Positions 13,601 through 14,088 of a DNA stretch of 14,088 bases are shown piece after piece; the first letter of the stretch is position 1; each line of letters begins with the position of its first letter. The notes below the pieces were generated by a model. That model searched no databases, was not told the origin of the DNA, and saw only the letters and a list, made by a program, of their open reading frames with translations. Made by a program: the position numbers and the translations under genes. The stretch is from positions 312,089 to 326,176 of the forward strand of contig MU646356.1 of assembly GCA_026770585.1 (NCBI GenBank). The letters are read 5' to 3'. This stretch comes from Baffinella frigidus (lineage: Eukaryota > Cryptophyceae > Cryptomonadales > Baffinellaceae).

Positions 13601-14023
13601 CGTGTTTCTGATGAGCATGCTGTGGTCTTTTTCTATTTTTTGCCACGTCAATACCCGACCTGCACACACCAGGCCCATTCGATGCCAGCTTCCACACACC
13701 CACGCCATGTCAGCGTCCATACATCAAAATATGGCAAACCTCGACAGTGTGGTGTCAGGCTAATCTAATTTCGGAAAACGACATAATCTGTCCCGCCTTC
13801 TTAGGCTTCCAAAGCTTCAGCTAAGGGTGGATATGCTTTTTGAGGCATAACACCAAGGCTTAAAATAGCATAAATCTGGACAGATCATGTCTTCTTCCGA
13901 GATGAAATCGTGCTCTGGGGCTCTGATTTGAATGTCGCGCAGGACACCAACGGCACCGCAGACTGCTCGCTCTGCCCGGCAGGCACATACTTCGGAGGGT
14001 CCGGCGCTTTCTCCGATTCCCAG
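3180..14023 (+). CDS. Large secreted cysteine-rich repeat protein (ephrin-receptor-like/GCC2-GCC3-type modules); 19 exons, 3' end outside window
   Basis: Exons: 3180-3375, 3607-3860, 3983-4033, 4377-4581, 4785-4869, 5143-5615, 5732-5925, 6192-6329, 6562-6643, 6887-7020, 7329-7499, 8325-8414, 9652-9755, 10657-10760, 11648-11821, 12267-12467, 12739-12961, 13357-13420, 13943-14023. All introns are GT-AG, every junction keeps frame, and the total is 3024 nt (1008 codons) with no stop. Residues 1-35 are a signal peptide (hydrophobic core ACVALIALLSIATSGGG). From residue ~60 the protein is tandem Cys-rich modules of the pattern CxC..GY.G...C..C..G.Y...G...C..C...S, as in ephrin-receptor-like/GCC2-GCC3 domains. 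I see no transmembrane segment and no enzyme domain. Such proteins are secreted or surface-anchored, with roles in adhesion or matrix possible but unproven. The start at 3180 is preferred over in-frame 3102: it has A at -3 and G at +4 and places the signal peptide at the N-terminus. Confidence 0.88.
3376..3606 (+). repeat. Intron 1: CTCCTTCT-rich pyrimidine repeats
   Basis: Imperfect repeats of the type CAGTCCCTCCTTCT fill 3400-3560. The intron is 231 nt, a multiple of three, and has no stop in the coding frame. Retention would add 77 Ser/Leu-rich residues without frameshift. Confidence 0.8.
3607..3860 (+). CDS. Cys-rich protein exon 2
   Basis: Residues 66-150, phase 1 in after TCTCTTGCAG, phase 0 out at GCG|GTGAAA. 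It encodes PGDSDCTPCEAGEYKPSSGS, then CLPCPPGNYSS, CVVCPTGST and CTCMEGHTG: a complete module and the start of the next (CSQCTIGEYKA). Confidence 0.9.
3865..3980 (+). repeat. Telomere-like CCCTAAA array filling intron 2
   Basis: AACCCCAAACCCTA and AAACCCTAAACCC heptamers occupy almost the whole 122-nt intron, from just after the donor GTGAAA to the acceptor ACCAG. C-rich strand is sense. Confidence 0.92.
3983..4033 (+). CDS. Cys-rich protein exon 3 (17 codons)
   Basis: A 51-nt symmetric phase 0-0 exon encoding ENGSAPCDACPDNSATQ, between a telomere-like array ending AACCAG and the donor CAG|GTAGAG. The last base of the exon and the donor lie inside the terminal inverted repeat of a fold-back element (4033-4211). 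Confidence 0.85.
4033..4211. mobile_element. MITE-like fold-back element supplying the intron 3 donor
   Basis: 30-bp terminal inverted repeats, GGTAGAGCGCTGTGCAGAGA... at 4033-4062 and its complement at 4182-4211, differ at one position. Inner arms (AAATTGGAGCCATT and AATGGCTCCAATTT) continue the fold. GCA flanks both ends (4030-4032 and 4212-4214), a possible 3-bp target-site duplication. The first bases of the left arm form the CAG|GTAGAG donor used after exon 3. The element has no reading frame of note. 4212-4376 is unremarkable intron. Confidence 0.78.
4377..4581 (+). CDS. Cys-rich protein exon 4
   Basis: Residues 168-235, phase 0 in after TTCCCACAG, phase 1 out at TAC G|GTGCGT. It encodes CDCIAGYSGPGADNCTACPS, then ATYSETSGAAACTPCQGNSS and DCVCTATFY, a textbook module of this family. 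Confidence 0.9.
4626..4664 (+). repeat. CT dinucleotide microsatellite in intron 4
   Basis: An uninterrupted run of CT, followed by CACACTCACT and then a C tract around 4713-4728. It lies inside intron 4. Confidence 0.9.
4785..4869 (+). CDS. Cys-rich protein exon 5
   Basis: 85 nt, phase 1 in after CCCGAGCAG, phase 2 out at AGC AC|GTACAC. It encodes VDGECPQCPIGSYCSGGAAI then TACPSGS. The phase-2 junction gives a Thr codon leading into SPAGSAASSDCFC of exon 6. Confidence 0.86.
4873..5140 (+). repeat. Telomere-like array filling intron 5
   Basis: Degenerate CCCTAAA, CCCTGAA, CCCTACA, CCCTCAA and CCCCAAA heptamers run from donor to acceptor (AAACCAG). C-rich strand is sense. Confidence 0.92.
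5143..5615 (+). CDS. Cys-rich protein exon 6 (longest exon)
   Basis: 473 nt, phase 2 in after AAACCAG, phase 1 out at ATC G|GTCCTA. It holds about three modules: CVECGVGTWCAAGVETQCPD, CVCTAGYFGPDGGTCAECSD with CLGGTEATPCG, and CSCVAGFFGTYDGGGCGTCE with CEGGATQTACPDFS. The WCAAGVE stretch recurs in exon 7, so these modules arose by internal duplication. Confidence 0.92.
5617..5730 (+). repeat. Telomere-like array filling intron 6
   Basis: CCCTAAA, CCCCAAA and CCTCAAA units make up the whole 116-nt intron, which ends CACACCAG. C-rich strand is sense. Confidence 0.92.
5732..5925 (+). CDS. Cys-rich protein exon 7
   Basis: 194 nt, phase 1 in after CCACACCAG, phase 0 out at GCG|GTATTA. It encodes CACIGGYKRVDNACEPCGED, then TWCAAGVEHQCPT and SEALSNEAGDCVCDAAFVGP. 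SEALSNEA matches exon 6 exactly, again showing module duplication. Confidence 0.9.
5938..6186 (+). repeat. Telomere-like array filling intron 7
   Basis: Mixed CCCTAAA, CCCTACA, CCCTCAA and CCCAACA-type units occur with local decay, ending before the CTACCGCAG acceptor. C-rich strand is sense. Confidence 0.9.
6192..6329 (+). CDS. Cys-rich protein exon 8
   Basis: 138 nt, phase 0-0 (46 codons), between CTACCGCAG and ACG|GTTTGC. It encodes CPANSYCTGGAAATSCG, then CDCVSGYYGSSGACT. Reading through the donor enters a telomere-like array. Confidence 0.88.
6336..6558 (+). repeat. Telomere-like array filling intron 8
   Basis: Units drift from CCCGAAA and CCCTCAA to CCGTAAA (6428-6476) and back to CCCTCAA. 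The middle shows a locally homogenised CCGTAAA variant. C-rich strand is sense. Confidence 0.9.
6562..6643 (+). CDS. Cys-rich protein exon 9
   Basis: 82 nt, phase 0 in after CCTAACACAG, phase 1 out at GCA G|GTCGAA. It encodes VCPDNTDASAGST and CTCVAGFTAA. Its last 14 bases and donor GT are repeated at 6683-6698, where they form a possible micro-exon. Confidence 0.85.
6682..6696 (+). other. Possible 15-nt micro-exon or exon-edge echo
   Basis: GCTTCACCGCTGCAG is preceded by AACCAG and followed by GTACAT. It repeats the last bases of exon 9 and the donor GT. Phase 1-1 and in frame, it would insert GFTAA after the existing GFTAA. It is separated from exon 9 by a short CCCTACA/CCCTAAA stretch. 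Confidence 0.45.
6770..6850 (+). repeat. GGTTCCGG-type heptamer array, G-rich strand sense
   Basis: GGTTCCGGG and GGGTTCTGG units, about seven in number, lie in intron 9. They resemble the telomere-like heptamers but are in the opposite orientation and TTCC-rich. They are the main exception to the C-rich sense rule in this gene. Confidence 0.7.
6887..7020 (+). CDS. Cys-rich protein exon 10
   Basis: 134 nt, phase 1 in after CCCCCCGCAG, phase 0 out at CAG|GTACGG. It encodes GDGVACSACLAGSYKGATGP, then IACTLCDAGKFSGDASGATS and VNTCQ. Confidence 0.9.
7021..7328 (+). repeat. Intron 10: GA-rich purine tract
   Basis: AGAGAGAG/GCGAGCGAG repeats fill about 7027-7200. The rest is C-rich with no gene-like signal up to the acceptor CCCGCGCAG. 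The long minus-strand open frames here encode only Ser/Leu/Arg low-complexity sequence. Confidence 0.85.
7329..7499 (+). CDS. Cys-rich protein exon 11
   Basis: 171 nt, phase 0-0 (57 codons), between CCCGCGCAG and GCG|GTAACC. It encodes CGCDLGYTGADGGPCSQCGE, then GTYKGTIGSVECTTCGDNSF and SNA. The open frames in the other two frames here are shadows. Confidence 0.9.
7492..7596 (+). repeat. Three copies of the exon 11 donor region
   Basis: AACGCGGTAACCCCGCCCTCC (exon 11 end plus donor) is echoed as TAGCGGCAACTCCGCCTTCC (7532-7551) and AACGCGGCAACCCCACCC (7572-7589). In both later copies GT has become GC. Confidence 0.65.
7597..8324 (+). repeat. Rest of intron 11: two duplicated blocks, no gene
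   Basis: GCATCACGTCC occurs at 7609 and 7651, and CGAATCGC..C.TTTTGG at 7621 and 7694. A small CCCTAAA patch lies at 7829-7850. CAGC/TCCGACACTCAC with GCAACGCCCC occurs at 8131-8155 and 8281-8307, offset 150 bp; the second copy leads into the exon 12 acceptor. No coding or RNA feature was seen. Confidence 0.6.
8325..8414 (+). CDS. Cys-rich protein exon 12
   Basis: 90 nt, phase 0-0 (30 codons), between AACATCAG and AAG|GTCAAC. It encodes GSTASSDCSCAAGNTFVVDA then CVACEPGTFK. The junction SNA|GSTASSDC from exon 11 matches the module consensus, which argues against a missed exon in between. Confidence 0.88.
8424..8753. mobile_element. 330-bp MITE-like fold-back element in intron 12
   Basis: Ends pair as ATCCGGGAACAAGC (8424) with GCTTGTTCCCGGAT-like sequence ending at 8753 (one mismatch over 14). 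Further arms include CACGAAAATTACT, GGGCTCCGCGCGGA (8503-8516 and complement at 8679-8692), AGGTCAGGTCA, and an inner ATCTTAAGGGTGG hairpin. It is AT-richer than its surroundings. It has no transposase frame and no clear target-site duplication. Its core resembles 13822-13854. Confidence 0.75.
8804..8912. mobile_element. Second fold-back element in intron 12
   Basis: TGGCTCAAATAGTGCCCTGG (8805-8824) is perfectly inverted at 8892-8911, one more base pairing at each outer end. Inside, TCGATTGTACCTTGGA pairs with TCCAAGGTAAATCGA. The result is a hairpin of about 109 bp with a small loop. Confidence 0.75.
9245..9285. repeat. Short hairpin upstream of exon-13 copy A
   Basis: TCAAATACTTGTATA (9245-9259) pairs with TATACACGTATTTGA (9271-9285) with one mismatch. 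8913-9244 holds nothing else I recognise beyond C tracts. Confidence 0.5.
9304..9345 (+). pseudogene. Truncated exon-13 copy A
   Basis: After GCGCCGCAG it reads GCCAGCAACGGCGCGGGGGC, then TGCATGCCGTGT, matching exon 13 for about 35 bases (ASNGAGACMPC). It then diverges into a 28-bp tandem repeat containing GAATATCCGAAG (9343 and 9371). There is no usable donor, and the frame reaches TGA. Confidence 0.7.
9434..9443 (+). pseudogene. Minimal exon-13 copy B
   Basis: CTGCAGGCCAGCAAC repeats only the acceptor and first bases of exon 13, then diverges. It is weak alone but fits the series of copies. Confidence 0.45.
9518..9598 (+). pseudogene. Truncated exon-13 copy C
   Basis: It reads ASNGAGGCTLCAAGKYSGAT then GASSN, over 75 bases aligned with exon 13. 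It leaves the alignment at TCCAAC and stops at TAA (9596-9598), just before the donor-proximal half. It is very similar in sequence to exon 13, so the copy is recent or conserved. Confidence 0.8.
9652..9755 (+). CDS. Cys-rich protein exon 13 (intact member of an exon-copy cluster)
   Basis: 104 nt, phase 0 in after GCGGCGCAG, phase 2 out at TCC AG|GTTTCG. It encodes ASNGAGACTLCDAGKYSGAT, then GATSNVCIACPFFS. It is the last of four copies of this acceptor-plus-exon start (9304, 9434, 9518, 9652) and the only one that reaches a donor in the right phase. Confidence 0.85.
10201..10470 (+). repeat. Imperfect direct repeats in intron 13
   Basis: CTTGAGTGAGCCCCC with CGCCACCTGCGCATTCTTGA and GTAC at 10201-10244 recurs at 10385-10428, offset 184 bp. 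ATTGTTGAAGTGC and CTCTTGAA motifs recur around them. The remainder of 9756-10200 shows no gene-like signal. Confidence 0.65.
10496..10512 (+). pseudogene. Echo of the exon 14 acceptor
   Basis: CGTGCGTGCAGCACCGCTC (from 10498) parallels CGTGGGTGCAGCACCTCGAG at the true exon 14 start. It then breaks off 20 bp before the CCCTACA array. Confidence 0.5.
10533..10609 (+). repeat. Eleven perfect CCCTACA heptamers, extended by degenerate units to 10646
   Basis: Eleven uninterrupted identical heptamers (77 bp) are followed by CCCTCAA and CCCCGAA units. The adjoining open frames (HPTPYTL repeats) are artefacts of this array. Confidence 0.95.
10657..10760 (+). CDS. Cys-rich protein exon 14
   Basis: 104 nt, phase 2 in after GTGGGTGCAG, phase 1 out at GCT G|GTATCA. 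It encodes STSSTGSSVVTDCSCIAGYI then GTVMTASSTCSPCPA. Its acceptor is echoed near 10506 and its 3' half near 11019-11070. Confidence 0.86.
10709..11360 (+). repeat. Duplicated block in intron 14 including the 3' half of exon 14
   Basis: ATCGGGACCGTC, then GCGTCCTCC, CTGCTC.CCGTGCCCTG, a telomere-like stretch (10771-10835 and 11077-11128), and CCATCTATTC with a C tract occur twice in the same order. The offset is about 310 bp at the start and larger downstream. One member of the pair is the real exon 14. Confidence 0.8.
11008..11070 (+). other. Possible 63-nt cassette exon (copy of exon 14 end)
   Basis: Flanked by AATAAGCAG and GTGTGC, phase 1-1, it would encode SGWYIGTVANASSSCSPCPV as an in-frame insert of 21 residues. 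It is homologous to the end of exon 14 (YIGTVMTASSTCSPCPA). The upstream acceptor region is not pyrimidine-rich, so it may be a dead copy. Confidence 0.4.
11365..11550 (+). repeat. Telomere-like array in intron 14
   Basis: CCCTCAA, CCCTAAA, CCCCAAA and CCCCTAA units lead up to the acceptor of the broken exon-15 copy. A further short piece at 11611-11640 separates that copy from the true exon. C-rich strand is sense. Confidence 0.9.
11558..11616 (+). pseudogene. Broken 5' copy of exon 15
   Basis: After ATCCCCGCAG it encodes YLQTTPGSTTCDPYPSGP and stops at TAA formed by the following CCCTAAA unit. It matches the true exon 15 start over about 50 bases. The second Cys of the CxxC pair is Tyr. 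Use of this acceptor would truncate the protein. Confidence 0.8.
11648..11821 (+). CDS. Cys-rich protein exon 15
   Basis: 174 nt, phase 1-1, between CTCTACAG and ACT G|GTAACC. It encodes YLQTTPGSTSCDPCPSGKYN, then DADCITCPLFSTA and ECYCNAGYT. Its 5' part is duplicated upstream at 11558-11611 with a Cys-to-Tyr change and a stop. Its 3' edge is echoed near 11900-11923. Confidence 0.88.
11898..11925 (+). pseudogene. Echo of the exon 15 3' edge and donor
   Basis: GCTGGATACACTGGTACC here repeats GCTGGATACACTGGTAACC at the true exon 15 end (11808-11826), donor included. It lies 93 bp downstream inside intron 15, whose middle part (11926-12112) shows no other feature. Confidence 0.7.
12113..12262 (+). 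repeat. Telomere-like array at the end of intron 15
   Basis: CCCTCAA and CCCTAAA units grade into a homogeneous CCCCCAA run (about 12204-12243), ending at the exon 16 acceptor AAACAG. C-rich strand is sense. Confidence 0.9.
12267..12467 (+). CDS. Cys-rich protein exon 16
   Basis: 201 nt, phase 1-1, between CCCAAACAG and GCT G|GTCTGA. It encodes PNGQQCTPCAAGTYKNTTGT, then DSCDACGNATYSTTSGATSD, CIECPYEAFASEG and CTCNA. Confidence 0.9.
12616..12645. repeat. Perfect hairpin in intron 16
   Basis: GGTTATGAGGC (12616-12626) and GCCTCATAACC (12635-12645) pair perfectly around an 8-nt loop. It could be a remnant of a mobile element or an RNA structure. Confidence 0.65.
12739..12961 (+). CDS. Cys-rich protein exon 17
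   Basis: 223 nt, phase 1 in after a 17-C tract and ACAG, phase 2 out at GCC GG|GTGTGT. It encodes YEGDAGTGANCTACRQGSYK, CTPCRGGTYSSDFAAENGD, CDPCPDNAYSPAGSGT and CSCNA. The phase-2 donor is chosen because it gives CNAG|YSG with exon 18, restoring the module consensus. Confidence 0.88.
13152..13213. repeat. Inverted repeat in intron 17
   Basis: GTTCTGGGGATA (13152-13163) and TATCCCCAGAAC (13202-13213) are perfect inverse copies around 38 bp. The rest of the 395-bp intron holds a short CCCTGCA/CCCTGAA patch (12995-13028) and nothing else recognised. Confidence 0.65.
13357..13420 (+). CDS. Cys-rich protein exon 18
   Basis: 64 nt, phase 2 in after GGCTCACTAG, phase 0 out at AAG|GTCAGC. It encodes YSGTISTVDDACTICPAGSF then K. 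A stronger-looking acceptor at TTTTTGCAG (ending 13324) would bring an in-frame TGA, so this one is preferred. Confidence 0.84.
13763..13908. mobile_element. MITE-like fold-back element in intron 18, related to 8424-8753
   Basis: GACATAATCTGTCC (13780-13793) pairs with GGACAGATCATGTC (13878-13891), with outer arms around TTTCGGAA and TTCCGAGA. The core TAAGGGTGGATATGCTTTTT and GCATAA resembles the core of the intron 12 element (TAAGGGTGGGAAATGCTATT, then GATAA). 13421-13762 shows only a repeated CCACTTGT and no gene. Confidence 0.6.
13943..14023 (+). CDS. Cys-rich protein exon 19 (last exon in window)
   Basis: 81 nt, phase 0-0 (27 codons), between GTCGCGCAG and CAG|GTACCC. It encodes DTNGTADCSLCPAGTYFGGS then GAFSDSQ. 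The following intron runs straight into the terminal poly-C tract, so the gene continues beyond the window. Confidence 0.86.
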
Positions 14024-14030
14024 GTACCCC

Positions 14031-14031
<1 letters not shown>

Positions 14032-14088
<57 letters not shown>
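14032..14088. repeat. Poly-C homopolymer at the window end
   Basis: 57 consecutive C, reaching the last base, right after the exon 19 donor. It may be real intron sequence or an assembly edge. Confidence 0.85.

Noticed and set aside
1-14088. tRNA or rRNA genes
   Set aside because: No cloverleaf with conserved T-loop sequence or rRNA core motif was seen on either strand.

Overview
The window is eukaryotic nuclear DNA with high GC, GT-AG introns, weak donors and many short exons. It most likely comes from a microalga with a plastid of red-algal origin. The main support is the N-terminus of the minus-strand protein: a hydrophobic leader followed by a predicted cleavage site at Ala-Phe (SDA|FIPP), then a basic, Ser/Arg-rich presequence. 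This is the ASAFAP-type bipartite signal of cryptophyte, haptophyte and stramenopile algae. TTTAGGG-type repeats fill many introns, and that telomere type occurs in several algal groups. I cannot fix the genus.

Layout. Two genes diverge from a short gap near 3009-3179. Leftward (minus strand, 3008 to beyond base 1) runs an RsuA/RluB/RluF-family pseudouridine synthase. Four exons are visible (3008-2535, 2350-2268, 2010-1917, 731-653), giving 243 residues: plastid leader, S4 RNA-binding domain, and the first part of the catalytic domain including the GRLD catalytic motif. The C-terminal part lies beyond base 1. Rightward (plus strand, 3180 to beyond the window) runs a very large secreted cysteine-rich protein. 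I resolved 19 exons whose phases all match and whose lengths sum to 3024 nt, or 1008 codons without a stop. Apart from its signal peptide it consists of tandem ephrin-receptor-like/GCC2-GCC3-type Cys modules. Its 3' end is outside the window, which stops in a poly-C run.

The introns are the striking part. Many consist largely of degenerate 7-mer telomere-like repeats (CCCTAAA, CCCTACA, CCCTCAA, CCCTGAA, CCCCAAA and similar). In both genes the C-rich strand is mostly the sense strand, so the repeat orientation flips at the divergent promoter. The C-rich sense strand lacks AG and GT, so it is nearly invisible to the splicing machinery. Many exon edges are also echoed inside the neighbouring intron as truncated, partly decayed copies of the splice junction plus flanking exon. 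These are often separated from the real exon by a telomere-like array. Two echoes are symmetric in phase and could act as cassette exons (15 nt at 6682-6696 and 63 nt at 11008-11070).

Other introns carry fold-back, MITE-like elements. One (4033-4211) has 30-bp terminal inverted repeats with one mismatch and a possible 3-bp duplication (GCA), and it supplies the GT donor of intron 3, as an introner would. The two genes show no sign of a shared pathway. Their link is the divergent promoter and the same intron architecture.
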